NCBI RefSeq assembly: GCF_013304735.1 | Contig: NZ_JAAITI010000038.1 | Coordinates: 1 to 32,286 of the forward strand | Direction of reading: 5' to 3' | DNA length: 32,286 bases | From: Blautia luti | Lineage (GTDB): Bacteria > Bacillota > Clostridia > Lachnospirales > Lachnospiraceae | Part shown: positions 1-8,881 of the stretch, piece after piece | Numbering within the stretch: position 1 is the first letter of the stretch | How the letters are laid out: each line of letters starts with the position of its first letter | The notes under the pieces: generated by a model | Told to the model about the DNA's origin: nothing | Seen by the model: the letters and a program-made list of their open reading frames with translations, nothing else | Database searches by the model: none | Program-made: the position numbers and the translations under genes

Positions 1-51
1 AGCACACGGTTCATACCCGTGGTGTCGAGGGTTCGAATCCCCCTCTCGCTA
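1..51 (+). tRNA. tRNA-Met (CAT anticodon), 5' part missing
   Basis: The window opens inside a tRNA gene. The anticodon stem CACGG/CCGTG encloses a seven-base loop TTCATAC, so the anticodon is CAT. The T arm follows with loop TTCGAAT at 32-38; its stem GAGGG/CCCCC has one A-C mismatch. The acceptor 3' strand TCTCGCT and discriminator A end at 51, and CCA is not encoded. The D arm and 5' acceptor strand lie outside the window. A CAT anticodon also occurs in initiator tRNA and in tRNA-Ile with lysidine, so elongator Met is the likely but not the only reading. Confidence 0.85.
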
Positions 52-60
52 CTTAACAAA

Positions 61-103
61 AGGTCTGAAGATTCAATTTTATTGGGTTTTCGGACTTTTT
101 TTG
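61..103 (+). terminator. Intrinsic terminator of the tRNA gene
   Basis: AGGTCTGAA (61-69) pairs with TTCGGACTT (89-97) in nine pairs including two G-U pairs. A run of seven T follows (96-102). It lies ten bases behind the tRNA end. Confidence 0.7.
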
Positions 104-152
104 TTATAAATTTCCGAATGTCTGTGGTAAGACCAGATATAAAAACTTAAGA

Positions 153-181
153 TTGACATTTTACATCGTTTTTTTTATCAT
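153..181 (+). promoter_or_regulatory. Sigma-A-type promoter of the lipid kinase gene
   Basis: TTGACA (153-158), 17-base spacer, TATCAT (176-181). Transcription would start near 188, about 43 bases before the ATG. The -35 is a perfect match and the -10 matches five of six bases. Confidence 0.75.
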
Positions 182-230
182 AGTAAAAGAATAGACATAA
201 CGAATCATTTCGGGAAATGAGGATTGGATA

Positions 231-1196
231 ATGAAAAAAAGAATGCTTTTTGTTTTCAACCCCAAAGCAGGAAAAGGAAGAATCAAGACGCATCTGCTGG
301 ACATTGTGGATATCTTTAACAAAGGTGGGTACGAAGTGATCATCCGTGCCACACAGGGACCGAAGGATGCTTATGAACAGGTGAAGGAATATGCGGATCA
401 GGTGGATCTGATCGCCTGCAGTGGTGGTGATGGTACACTGGATGAAGTGGTTACCGGAATCGTGGAAGTGGGCAGCCGGACACCCATCGGCTACATTCCT
501 GCAGGAAGCACCAATGATTTTGCCAACAGTCTGTTTATGCCGAAGAGTATGACAGCAGCTGCGTCCATGATCATGGAAGAGCAGATCTACCACTGCGACA
601 TCGGTAAATTTAACAATCAGACATTTGCCTATGTGGCTGCGTTTGGACTGTTTACCAATGTTTCCTATGAGACAGACCAGGATCTGAAAAATATCCTGGG
701 ACATGTGGCCTATGTGCTGGAAGGGATGAAACAGCTTTTTGAGGTGAAATCCTATCATCTGAAAGTAACTTCCGATGAGCTGACCGTAGAGAATGATTTT
801 ATCTACGGCATGATCAGTAATTCCAGATCTGTAGGCGGTTTTAAGAACCTCACCGGAAAAAATGTGGATATGAATGACGGACTGTTTGAGGTGACACTGA
901 TCACCAACCCGAAGAATCCGCTGGAGCTTCAGGAGATCATGACTGCACTTCTCACCGCAGAAGATAATACAGATCTGATCTATTCTTTCAAATCCGCACA
1001 TGTTGTGATTGAGTCGGAGGAGGCTGTTCCGTGGACGCTGGACGGAGAATTCGGAGGAGACCAGACCCGTGTGGAGATCGATAATCTTCATGAGGCCATG
1101 AACCTTTATCTCACCAGCAGTAAGAAACAGAAAAAAAGCCGGCTGAACCAGAAAATGCAGGAGCTCAAGGAAATCACCCAGAACAGCGAAGAATGA
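231..1196 (+). CDS. Diacylglycerol/lipid kinase, YegS/DgkB family
   Basis: This 321-residue cytosolic or membrane-associated enzyme should phosphorylate a lipid such as diacylglycerol with ATP. The family (DAGK catalytic domain) recycles diacylglycerol released during lipoteichoic acid or phospholipid turnover. Visible motifs are the N-terminal NPKAGKG (10-16), the nucleotide-binding GGDGT (65-69) and PAGSTNDFA (90-98), with WTLDGEFGG near residue 278 in the C-terminal sandwich domain. The length is normal for the family. The ATG is preceded by GAGG at 219-222, eight bases away. The last ~25 residues are a basic/polar tail rich in K, Q and E. Glutamine synthetase follows 93 bases downstream with no terminator between, so the two may share a transcript, although no functional link is obvious. 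The exact lipid substrate cannot be read from the sequence. Confidence 0.92.
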   Translation: MKKRMLFVFNPKAGKGRIKTHLLDIVDIFNKGGYEVIIRATQGPKDAYEQVKEYADQVDLIACSGGDGTLDEVVTGIVEVGSRTPIGYIPAGSTNDFANSLFMPKSMTAAASMIMEEQIYHCDIGKFNNQTFAYVAAFGLFTNVSYETDQDLKNILGHVAYVLEGMKQLFEVKSYHLKVTSDELTVENDFIYGMISNSRSVGGFKNLTGKNVDMNDGLFEVTLITNPKNPLELQEIMTALLTAEDNTDLIYSFKSAHVVIESEEAVPWTLDGEFGGDQTRVEIDNLHEAMNLYLTSSKKQKKSRLNQKMQELKEITQNSEE

Positions 1197-1238
1197 TCCG
1201 GGCATCCGAGGACAAGGTGATCATACAGAGGTGAAAAC

Positions 1239-1259
1239 GTCTTTCCTCATAAGAAAGAC
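1239..1259 (+). other. Small hairpin in the leader of glutamine synthetase
   Basis: GTCTTTC (1239-1245) and GAAAGAC (1253-1259) form a perfect 7-bp stem with a 7-base loop, ending 19 bases before the AGGAGG ribosome binding site at 1279. It has no U-tract, so it is not a terminator. It might affect translation or stabilise a transcript coming from the lipid kinase gene, but its role is unknown. Confidence 0.35.
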
Positions 1260-1289
1260 TGGATATACAGGAACGAAAAGGAGGAAGAA

Positions 1290-3407
1290 ATGGGAGATTA
1301 TATCAACGTAAAGGAAATCTTTGGCTGCGATGTATTTAACGATTCTGTTATGCAGGACCGTCTGCCGAAGAAGGTATACCGCGAACTGAAAAAGACAATA
1401 GAAGAGGGCAAGGAGCTGTCCATGGAGATCGCTGATGTGGTTGCACATGAGATGAAGGAATGGGCCATCGAGAAGGGTGCCACTCATTATTGTCACTGGT
1501 TTCAGCCGCTGACAGGCGTTACTGCCGAGAAGCATGATGCATTTGTCACAGCACCAAGAGAAGATGGCAAGGTACTCTTAAGCTTTTCCGGCAAGGAGCT
1601 GATCAAGGGTGAGCCGGATGCATCTTCATTCCCATCCGGAGGACTTCGCGCAACATTCGAGGCCAGAGGCTATACAACATGGGATTGTACATCACCGGCC
1701 TTTGTACGTCATGACGCAGCCGGCGGAATCTTATGTATCCCTACTGCATTCTGCTCCTACACAGGAGAGGCACTTGACCAGAAAACACCGCTTCTTCGTT
1801 CCATGGAAGCGATCAATACACAGGCACTTCGACTTCTCCGCCTTTTCGGAAATACAACTTCCAAAAAAGTAACGCCTTCCGTTGGAGCTGAGCAGGAATA
1901 TTTCCTGGTCGACAAGGAGAAATGGCTCCAGAGAAAAGACCTGATCTACACAGGAAGAACTCTTTTCGGTGCCATGCCGCCGAAGGGACAGGAGATGGAT
2001 GACCACTATTTCGGAACCATCCGTCAGAGAATCTCCGCATACATGAAAGAAGTCAACGAGGAGTGCTGGAAGCTGGGCGTAACAGCAAAGACACAGCACA
2101 ACGAGGTTGCACCTGCACAGCATGAGCTGGCACCGATCTACGCACCGGTAAATATTGCGGCAGATCACAACCAGATCATGATGCGTATCCTCAAAAAAGT
2201 TGCAAGCCGCCATGGTATGCGCTGCCTGCTTCATGAGAAACCATTTGCAGGAGTTAATGGTTCCGGTAAGCACAATAACTGGTCCTTGACAACGGATGAC
2301 GGGATCAACCTTCTTGAGCCGGGAAAAACTCCTCATGAGAATATCCAGTTCCTTCTTGTTCTCACCTGTATCCTGAAAGCCGTTGATGAGCACGCAGATC
2401 TTTTGAGAGAGTCTGCAGCAGACGTTGGAAACGATGAACGTCTCGGTGGAAATGAAGCACCGCCTGCAGTTATTTCCGTATTCCTTGGCGAGCAGCTTCA
2501 GGACGTGCTGGAGCAGCTGATCAGCACAGGTACCGCCACACACAGTAAGACCGGCGAGATCCTGGATACCGGTGTTAAGACACTTCCGGATTTCATGAAG
2601 GATGCTACAGACCGAAACAGAACATCACCGTTTGCGTTCACAGGAAACAAATTTGAGTTCCGTATGGTTGGTTCCCGTGATTCCATTTCCGAGTGCAACG
2701 TAGTTCTGAATACGATTGCAGCAGAAGTATTCCGTGGTGCATGCGACCGTCTGGAAGCAGCAGACGATTTTGATACTGCAGTACATGACCTGATCAAGGA
2801 GTATGCGATCCAGCATCAGCGTATTGTATTCAACGGAAACGGATATGCACCGGAGTGGGAGGCAGAGGCAAAGAGACGTGGGCTTCCGATCCTTCCGTCC
2901 ATGGTAGATGCCATCCCTGCACTGACTACAGACAAGGCTGTGAAGCTGTTTGAATCCTTCAATGTATTCACAAGAGCAGAGCTTGAGTCCAGAGCAGAGA
3001 TTCAGTACGAAGGTTATGCAAAAGCCATCAACATCGAGGCCAAGGCCATGGTGGATATTGCAACCAAGCAGATCATCCCTGCAGTCATCCGTTACACAAC
3101 CGTTCTTGCAGAGTCCATCAATTCTGTAAAAGCAGTAAGTGCAGCGCTTGATGTCAGTGTGCAGACAAGCCTTCTGGAAAAATCCTCCACGCTTCTCGCA
3201 GAGACCAAGGCAGCCATGGACAAACTTTCCGGACTGATCGCAGAGGCGGAAGCTCATGAAGAGGGACGTGACCGTGCCGTATTCTTCAGAGAGAGCGTTG
3301 TACCGGCAATGAAAGCATTAAGAAAACCGGTAGATGAGCTTGAGATGATTGTGGATAAAGATATGTGGCCGATGCCATCTTACGGCGATCTGATCTTTGA
3401 GGTATGA
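1290..3407 (+). CDS. glnN: Glutamine synthetase type III
   Basis: The enzyme makes glutamine from glutamate, ammonia and ATP. At 705 residues it fits type III (about 700-730), far longer than type I (~450). Recognisable type III stretches are [35 protein letters not shown], the [10 protein letters not shown] metal/substrate loop and [17 protein letters not shown]. The C-terminal ~130 residues are the helical extension typical of the class. The start is supported by AGGAGG at 1279-1284, five bases before the ATG. I see no strong promoter in the 93-base gap upstream, only a small hairpin, so it may be transcribed from the promoter at 153-181. It is followed by a clear terminator. No PII gene, ammonium transporter or glutamate synthase lies nearby, so nitrogen control must come from elsewhere. 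Confidence 0.97.
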   Translation: MGDYINVKEIFGCDVFNDSVMQDRLPKKVYRELKKTIEEGKELSMEIADVVAHEMKEWAIEKGATHYCHWFQPLTGVTAEKHDAFVTAPREDGKVLLSFSGKELIKGEPDASSFPSGGLRATFEARGYTTWDCTSPAFVRHDAAGGILCIPTAFCSYTGEALDQKTPLLRSMEAINTQALRLLRLFGNTTSKKVTPSVGAEQEYFLVDKEKWLQRKDLIYTGRTLFGAMPPKGQEMDDHYFGTIRQRISAYMKEVNEECWKLGVTAKTQHNEVAPAQHELAPIYAPVNIAADHNQIMMRILKKVASRHGMRCLLHEKPFAGVNGSGKHNNWSLTTDDGINLLEPGKTPHENIQFLLVLTCILKAVDEHADLLRESAADVGNDERLGGNEAPPAVISVFLGEQLQDVLEQLISTGTATHSKTGEILDTGVKTLPDFMKDATDRNRTSPFAFTGNKFEFRMVGSRDSISECNVVLNTIAAEVFRGACDRLEAADDFDTAVHDLIKEYAIQHQRIVFNGNGYAPEWEAEAKRRGLPILPSMVDAIPALTTDKAVKLFESFNVFTRAELESRAEIQYEGYAKAINIEAKAMVDIATKQIIPAVIRYTTVLAESINSVKAVSAALDVSVQTSLLEKSSTLLAETKAAMDKLSGLIAEAEAHEEGRDRAVFFRESVVPAMKALRKPVDELEMIVDKDMWPMPSYGDLIFEV

Positions 3408-3474
3408 TCGGCTGAATAAAATACAGGAAATAAGAGATGTTCCCTGAATGCAGAGGCATCTTTGAAAGCAAATG

Positions 3475-3506
3475 ACGGGACGGATGTAAGATCTGTCCCG
3501 TTTTTT
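3475..3506 (+). terminator. Intrinsic terminator behind glnN
   Basis: ACGGGAC (3475-3481) pairs perfectly with GTCCCGT (3495-3501) around a 13-base loop, followed by TTTTTT to 3506. Confidence 0.85.
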
Positions 3507-3570
3507 ACCTGGCGGAGAAAGAAACTGTTAGGTTTTTATCCGCTTGAATCAGATTCAGGAGTAAATATAT

Positions 3571-4488
3571 ATGAAAGAATTAGAATTTTTAAAAGAACAG
3601 AACGTTTCCGAAGACCTGATCCACGGTGTCGAGGAATTCCGGAAAAACTATGGCGTGGATGAGGCAGTACAGGGAAGAGTTACCAGACCGTCCATTCCGT
3701 TCTATGGAAAAGAGATCCTGGAAATGGCCATCGCAGGTCTTCTGGAGGGGGAAAATCTCCTCCTTGCAGGTCCGAAAGCCACCGGAAAAAATATCCTGGC
3801 CGAAAATCTGGCCTATGCTTTTGGCCGCCCGATCTATAATGTATCGTTTCATGTCAACACAAACAGCGGGGATCTCATCGGAACGGACACGTTTGTAAAC
3901 AATGAAGTATGCCTCCGGAAGGGCAGCATCTACCAGTGTGCCGAGTACGGTGGTTTCGGTATCCTGGATGAGATCAACATGGCAAAGAACGATGCGGTCT
4001 CAGTCCTTCACGCAACGCTGGACTACCGCCGTTCCATTGATGTTCCTGGATATGACAGGATTGATCTCCATCCGGCGGCACGTTTTATCGGAACCATGAA
4101 TTATGGATATGCAGGAACAAAAGAGCTGAACGAAGCCCTTGTTTCCCGTTTTCTGGTGATTGACATGCCGGCCCAGACAGAGGAAACACTTGGATTTATT
4201 TTTAATAAGATGTTCCCGGAAGCAAAAGAAAAAGCAGTGGAACAGTTTATCGGCGTCTTTATGGACCTTCAGAAAAAATCTGTAAACAGTGAGATTTCCA
4301 CAAAATCCCTGGATCTCCGCGGCCTTCTGTCTGCTATGAAGATCGTCCGCGCGGGACTTTCTCCCCTGGCAGCAGTGCAGATGGGAGTGGTAAATAAAAC
4401 CTTCGATATTTTTGAAAAAGAGATCGTGGACGATGTAGTCCGTACAAGGATCCCGGAAGAGTGGACAAAGGACGATGTCTATGCGTAA
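3571..4488 (+). CDS. MoxR-type AAA+ ATPase
   Basis: This 305-residue AAA+ ATPase should work as an oligomeric chaperone with the VWA protein encoded immediately downstream, as MoxR/VWA pairs do (known members assemble or activate metalloenzymes or envelope complexes). The Walker A position reads GPKATGKN (67-74), with Asn where Ser or Thr normally binds magnesium. Walker B is ILDEIN (131-136), sensor 1 is in GTMNYGY (174-180) and the arginine finger is probably Arg193 in VSRF. These other motifs look intact. AGGAG at 3557-3561 supports the ATG. The next gene overlaps its end by 8 bases, which implies coupled translation. Substrate or client is unknown; no metalloenzyme lies adjacent. Confidence 0.88.
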   Translation: MKELEFLKEQNVSEDLIHGVEEFRKNYGVDEAVQGRVTRPSIPFYGKEILEMAIAGLLEGENLLLAGPKATGKNILAENLAYAFGRPIYNVSFHVNTNSGDLIGTDTFVNNEVCLRKGSIYQCAEYGGFGILDEINMAKNDAVSVLHATLDYRRSIDVPGYDRIDLHPAARFIGTMNYGYAGTKELNEALVSRFLVIDMPAQTEETLGFIFNKMFPEAKEKAVEQFIGVFMDLQKKSVNSEISTKSLDLRGLLSAMKIVRAGLSPLAAVQMGVVNKTFDIFEKEIVDDVVRTRIPEEWTKDDVYA

Positions 4489-6280
4489 AGATCTGACAGA
4501 AGAACTTTCCATTGAAGATTACAAACTGGATCTGGAAAACCGCATCCGGAATCTTCTCTGGACGGTCAGTGGAGATTACACCCTGGAAGTAAAGCCGGAT
4601 GTATCCCTGTTTCTCCGCTCCAAAGAGATCGCACTTTACGACGGGATCAAACAGGGCGCTTTTGCCAGATATTTTGACAAAAACCTTCTTGGCCTTTACC
4701 TTGTGAAAAAGATCTATCTGGATGCGTCGGAGGCGGAACTTACCGGGCTGACACAGCTTTGCATCGAGGCAGCAGTGGGAACGCGGATCTGCGAGGAACG
4801 CCCGGGCGTGCGCCGTATGCGGAAAAAAGCGCTGGAAGATATCCTGGATCAGGAATATGAAACCCTGCCTTCCTATGATAAACTGCTGGATCGGCTGAAA
4901 GTCGCGGTATTCCGCGACGTTCTTGCAGGAAGTGTGCAACCTGTGGAGAAAAAACTTTCCGCATTCCGGGATCAGATCTATGCCTGTGCAGAAACCGGAG
5001 ATACCATGGAACTGATCCGGATCATTGACAGGCTTTATAATACAGTGATCGATCCGGATTTTGAGAAGAAAAACGGTTCTCTGGATCGGGTAATGGCAGT
5101 GACGCTTGAGGAACTGACGGAATTCGGCTGGGAAGACTATCTCAACGAAGAGATGTATGAGGATGCCCTGGAAAACTATGTGGAAAAGATTACGGACCGG
5201 ATGACAGATCTTGAGGATTCTTCCCTTACTGAAGATATGGAGGAAAAGCGCAAGGTAAAAAACAAGATCACAGTGGTTTCCGAGGAGGCACTTAAGAAAG
5301 CCCACACCTATGTGGAACTGAACTTTGGAAGAAGTTATCTTTCACCGGCAGAAGAAAAAAGAATGAATTATCTGATGTGCCGGGGGATTCACGGGGACTG
5401 TACGTTATATTTTACCGAAGGGATCCTGAAAAATCCGGTCCGGGACAATTACCAGTACCAGTATGCCAAACGTCTCCGTAATAAGAACATATGGGTCTAT
5501 CATGACAAGCACAGGATTGCGAAACGGAATATTTCCATGCTGACGGAACTTCTGAAAAAAGCACTGGTGATCCGAAGTGAAAACCAGGAAGTCCTCTCAG
5601 ACCGGGGAACCATCGTTCCTTCCAGGCTGTGGCGTGTAGGAAGAAGCAGCGAGGCGAATCTTTTTAAACGGATCCTCCGTGGGGATAATACGGATTTTGT
5701 GGTAGATGTGCTGATCGATGCCAGCGGTTCCCAGATGAGCCGGCAGGGAGATGTGGCGCTGCAGGCCTATATGATCAGTTCTGCCTTAAGTAATGTGGAC
5801 ATCCCCCACCGGGTTATGAGTTACTGTACATTCTGGGATCATACCATCCTGCACAGGTTCCGGGAGTATGATGATCCGGTCTCGGCAGATGATGATATTT
5901 TCAATTATGTGACTTCATCTAACAACCGCGACGGACTTGCCATAAAAGCAGTGGGATATGGACTTTTGCAGAGAGAAGAGGAGAAAAAGATCCTGATCAT
6001 CTTAAGTGACGGCCGTCCTTATGATGTGATCATAAACCGTCCCAATGCAAAAAATCCGGCACCTTATCAGGGAAAATATGCCATTGCGGATACCGCAACA
6101 GAAGTGCGCCGCCTCCGCAGCCAGGGGGTCAGTGTTCTGGGAGTATTTGCGGGAGAAGAGAAGGACCTTGCAGCGGAAAAGAAGATCTTTGGAAAGGATT
6201 TTGCCTATATCCGGGATATCGGAAATTTTTCCAAGATCGTAGGACGATATCTGACAAAACAGCTGGAAGCAGATAACTGA
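4481..6280 (+). CDS. VWA (von Willebrand A) domain protein, partner of the MoxR ATPase
   Basis: A 599-residue soluble protein, with no signal peptide or membrane segment seen. The N-terminal ~400 residues are charged and mainly helical in character. The C-terminal ~200 form a VWA domain with a complete metal-binding MIDAS motif DASGS (about 413-417), a conserved-looking CTFWDHT stretch and ILIILSDGRPYD. This architecture resembles CobT/NorD-type subunits that act with AAA ATPases. An ATG at 4475 is in frame, but AAAGGA at 4467-4472 is only two bases from it and eight bases from the ATG at 4481, so 4481 is preferred; it overlaps the ATPase stop codon by 8 bases. The pair probably remodels a client protein or inserts a cofactor. 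The client is not visible here. Confidence 0.85.
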   Translation: MRKDLTEELSIEDYKLDLENRIRNLLWTVSGDYTLEVKPDVSLFLRSKEIALYDGIKQGAFARYFDKNLLGLYLVKKIYLDASEAELTGLTQLCIEAAVGTRICEERPGVRRMRKKALEDILDQEYETLPSYDKLLDRLKVAVFRDVLAGSVQPVEKKLSAFRDQIYACAETGDTMELIRIIDRLYNTVIDPDFEKKNGSLDRVMAVTLEELTEFGWEDYLNEEMYEDALENYVEKITDRMTDLEDSSLTEDMEEKRKVKNKITVVSEEALKKAHTYVELNFGRSYLSPAEEKRMNYLMCRGIHGDCTLYFTEGILKNPVRDNYQYQYAKRLRNKNIWVYHDKHRIAKRNISMLTELLKKALVIRSENQEVLSDRGTIVPSRLWRVGRSSEANLFKRILRGDNTDFVVDVLIDASGSQMSRQGDVALQAYMISSALSNVDIPHRVMSYCTFWDHTILHRFREYDDPVSADDDIFNYVTSSNNRDGLAIKAVGYGLLQREEEKKILIILSDGRPYDVIINRPNAKNPAPYQGKYAIADTATEVRRLRSQGVSVLGVFAGEEKDLAAEKKIFGKDFAYIRDIGNFSKIVGRYLTKQLEADN

Positions 6281-6331
6281 AAAAAAACGACATTTTTTTC
6301 GGAATGTATAATATTCAATTAACAAGAATAC

Positions 6332-6375
6332 AGTCACTATGTTAGCATAAAAGCTGCATAGTGACTAATTTTTTG
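6332..6375 (+). terminator. Intrinsic terminator behind the ATPase/VWA operon
   Basis: AGTCACTATG (6332-6341) and CATAGTGACT (6357-6366) pair perfectly over 10 bp, and AGC/GCT can extend the stem inside. TAATTTTTT follows. Confidence 0.85.
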
Positions 6376-6429
6376 CTTATAATTATCCATAAAATTGTAA
6401 ATAATACATAATATTACAGAGATAATTCC

Positions 6430-6458
6430 TTGCAAAAATAAGCGGAATTTGTTATACT
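6430..6458 (+). promoter_or_regulatory. Promoter of the OPT transporter gene
   Basis: TTGCAA (6430-6435), 17-base spacer, TATACT (6453-6458). The start site would fall near 6465, inside the 8-bp palindrome TAACGTTA (6462-6469), which could be an operator. This lies 34-41 bases before the ATG. Confidence 0.75.
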
Positions 6459-6498
6459 AAATAACGTTACTAATTTACTAAATAAAGGGAGAGGAAAT

Positions 6499-8397
6499 AT
6501 GAACAAAAACACAGAGTTCAAACCTTACATTCCGGCGGAGAAAGTTACTCCGGAGCTCACAGTTACATCTGTGATCATGGGATGTATCCTTGCTGTCATC
6601 TTCGGCGCAGCCAATGCTTATCTTGGCCTTCGTGTTGGTATGACAGTATCTGCCTCCATTCCGGCGGCAGTTATCTCCATGGGTGTTATCCGCGTACTTC
6701 TTCGCAGAAACTCCATCCTGGAGAGCAATATGGTCCAGACTATCGGTTCAGCCGGTGAGTCTCTTGCAGCAGGTGCTATTTTTACCATGCCTGCACTGTT
6801 CCTCTGGGCAGAGGAAGGACTTTCAGACAAACCAGGCATCGTTGAGATCACTCTGATCGCACTTTGCGGTGGTATCCTTGGTGTACTTTTCATGGTACCC
6901 CTTCGTAATGCCCTCATTGTTAAAGAGCACGCAACTCTGCTCTATCCGGAAGGAACTGCCTGCGCAGATGTTCTTCTTGCCGGTGAGGAAGGTGGAGCAA
7001 ACGCTTCCACAGTATTCTCCGGTATGGGACTTGCAGCCATCTTCAAATTCGTTGTTGATGGACTGAAACTGCTTCCGGCAGACGTTGCAGCAGCATTCAA
7101 ATCCTTCAAGGGTGAGATCGGTATGGAAGTTTATCCGGCACTTCTCGGTGTTGGTTACATCGTAGGACCGAAGATCGCATCTTACATGTTCGTTGGTTCC
7201 CTTATGGGCTGGATGGTTATCATTCCGATGATCTGCCTGTTCGGACCTGACACATGGATGTACCCTGCAGCAGAGGGAACAACCATTGCACAGCTTTACG
7301 CAAACGGCGGAGCAGCAGCAATCTGGTCTACTTACGTTAAATACATCGGCGCAGGTGCCATCGCAACCGGTGGTATCATTTCCCTGATCAAATCCCTGCC
7401 GCTGATCGTTACAACCTTCCGTGACTCCATGAAGAGCATGAAAGGAAGCAAGAGCACAAGCACAGAGAGAACCGCACAGGATCTTCCGATGCAGTTCATC
7501 CTTCTTGGCGTTTTTGCAATGGTATTTATCATCTGGATCGTTCCGGCTATCCCGGTAACTCTTCTTGGTGCATTTATCATCGTAATCTTTGGATTCTTCT
7601 TTGCAACTGTATCCTCCCGTATGGTAGGTCTTGTAGGAAGTTCCAACAACCCGGTTTCCGGTATGGCTATCGCTACTCTTCTGATCGCTACATTTGCAAT
7701 CAAGAGCTCCGGTAAAACAGGCATCGACGGAATGACAGCAGCGATCGCTGTTGGTTCTGTTATCTGTATCATCGCAGCCATCGCTGGTGATACTTCTCAG
7801 GACCTTAAGACAGGATACCTTCTTGGTGCCACACCTAAGAAACAGCAGATGGGTGAGATGCTTGGTGTTGTTGTTTCCGGTCTTGCTATCGGTGGTGTTC
7901 TGTATCTTCTGAATGCAGCATGGGGATATGGTACAGCCGAGATCCCTGCTCCGCAGGCTCAGCTTATGAAGATGATCGTTGAGGGAATCATGGGCGGAAA
8001 CCTTCCATGGGGACTTGTATTCATTGGTGTATTCCTTGCAATCTGCCTTGAGATCCTTCGTATTCCGGTAATGCCTTTCGCAATCGGTCTTTACCTTCCA
8101 ATCTACCTGAACGCTACCATCATGATCGGTGGTGTTGTACGTGGATTACTTGATCGCAGAAAAGGCGTTGACGAGAAGACAAAGACAGCTCAGTCCACAG
8201 ATGGTACCCTGTATTGTGCAGGTATGATCGCCGGCGAGGGTCTTGTTGGTATTCTTCTTGCAGTATTTGCAGTATTCGGTATCAGCCTTGATATGTCTGG
8301 CATTGTAAACTTCGGAAATATCGGTGGCGTTGTACTGATGATCATCATGATCCTGTCACTGCTTAAATTCTCTATCTGGAGAAAGAAGAAAGCCTGA
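6499..8397 (+). CDS. OPT-family oligopeptide (or metal-chelate) transporter
   Basis: A 632-residue integral membrane protein of the oligopeptide transporter (OPT) family, secondary carriers that import peptides or peptide-like metal chelates with protons. Many hydrophobic segments are visible over the whole length, probably 14 to 16. The opening region with TSVIMGCILAVIFGAANAYL and GLRVGMTVSASIPAAV is typical of bacterial OPT proteins, as is the NPVSGMAIATLL segment in the middle. The loop KSMKGSKSTSTERTAQD is the main hydrophilic interruption. The start follows GGGAGAGGAAAT. Codons here favour forms such as GGT, CTT and ATC more than in the neighbours, suggesting high expression. The next gene starts on the last base of the stop codon, so the PqqD-like protein is translationally coupled to it. 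The substrate cannot be told from sequence. Confidence 0.93.
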   Translation: MNKNTEFKPYIPAEKVTPELTVTSVIMGCILAVIFGAANAYLGLRVGMTVSASIPAAVISMGVIRVLLRRNSILESNMVQTIGSAGESLAAGAIFTMPALFLWAEEGLSDKPGIVEITLIALCGGILGVLFMVPLRNALIVKEHATLLYPEGTACADVLLAGEEGGANASTVFSGMGLAAIFKFVVDGLKLLPADVAAAFKSFKGEIGMEVYPALLGVGYIVGPKIASYMFVGSLMGWMVIIPMICLFGPDTWMYPAAEGTTIAQLYANGGAAAIWSTYVKYIGAGAIATGGIISLIKSLPLIVTTFRDSMKSMKGSKSTSTERTAQDLPMQFILLGVFAMVFIIWIVPAIPVTLLGAFIIVIFGFFFATVSSRMVGLVGSSNNPVSGMAIATLLIATFAIKSSGKTGIDGMTAAIAVGSVICIIAAIAGDTSQDLKTGYLLGATPKKQQMGEMLGVVVSGLAIGGVLYLLNAAWGYGTAEIPAPQAQLMKMIVEGIMGGNLPWGLVFIGVFLAICLEILRIPVMPFAIGLYLPIYLNATIMIGGVVRGLLDRRKGVDEKTKTAQSTDGTLYCAGMIAGEGLVGILLAVFAVFGISLDMSGIVNFGNIGGVVLMIIMILSLLKFSIWRKKKA

Positions 8398-8771
8398 TGA
8401 GAAAAAACAAAAAGGATAAGAAACAGGATATCAACTATCTTGATCTGATCCCGGAAACAAACCAGTCGATCCGGTGGCACCGGGACCTGAAGCAGCGGAT
8501 CATTCTTGAGATAGAGAATAAAGGTATGTTCAATACTATCGCGCAGAAGGTTTTTGGCAAGCCAAGGTTTTCCAAGGTTCACCTTGATGAAATGGGAACT
8601 TTTATCTGGCCTGAGATCGATGGAACAAAAACCGTGCAGGATCTTGCCCTGCTGGTGAAAGAACATTTCGGGGATAAGGCAGAACCGCTTTATCCGAGAA
8701 TCGTAAAATACTTTCAGATAATGGAAAGCTATGAGTTTGTTCATTTTATAAATAAGAAGACAGACAAATAG
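8397..8771 (+). CDS. PqqD-family (RRE-like) small protein coupled to the OPT transporter
   Basis: A 124-residue soluble protein with a lysine-rich N-terminus. Residues about 50-120 resemble the PqqD fold: a short strand pair around RFSKVHLDEMGTFIWPEIDG, then TVQDLALLVKEHFGD and a final helix with PRIVKYFQIMESYEFV. In known systems PqqD-like domains bind leader peptides and present them to radical-SAM or other modifying enzymes. Here no such enzyme or precursor peptide is seen nearby. The ATG shares its A with the TGA of the OPT gene, so it depends on coupled translation; no good ribosome binding site precedes it. A role as a peptide-binding partner of the transporter is an inference. The family call is moderately sure, the function unknown. 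Confidence 0.72.
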   Translation: MRKNKKDKKQDINYLDLIPETNQSIRWHRDLKQRIILEIENKGMFNTIAQKVFGKPRFSKVHLDEMGTFIWPEIDGTKTVQDLALLVKEHFGDKAEPLYPRIVKYFQIMESYEFVHFINKKTDK

Positions 8772-8778
8772 CAAAAGA

Positions 8779-8821
8779 GAACGGGAACGGACGCAAAATA
8801 GTGTACGGTCCCGTTCTTTTT
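8779..8821 (+). terminator. Intrinsic terminator behind the OPT/PqqD operon
   Basis: GAACGGGA (8779-8786) pairs perfectly with TCCCGTTC (8809-8816), followed by five T. Confidence 0.85.
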
Positions 8822-8881
8822 ATGACACGTCAGCACGGGAAACTGATGCAGTTGTCATATGATAAATGAAAGGAGCACTTT

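Noticed and set aside
147..1205. Long - strand reading frame of 352 codons opposite the lipid kinase
   Set aside because: It lies antisense to a clearly recognisable lipid kinase, has no domain or ribosome binding site, and is rich in His, Cys, Phe and Ile as expected for an antisense frame.
1609..1872. Alternative + strand frame of 87 codons inside glnN
   Set aside because: It is an out-of-frame shadow of glutamine synthetase with no binding site and no recognisable domain.
8823..8857. Stem TGACA...TGTCA with inner TCAG/CTGA before the YitT gene
   Set aside because: The stem is interrupted and loosely paired, and no regulator or riboswitch fits; it may be chance.
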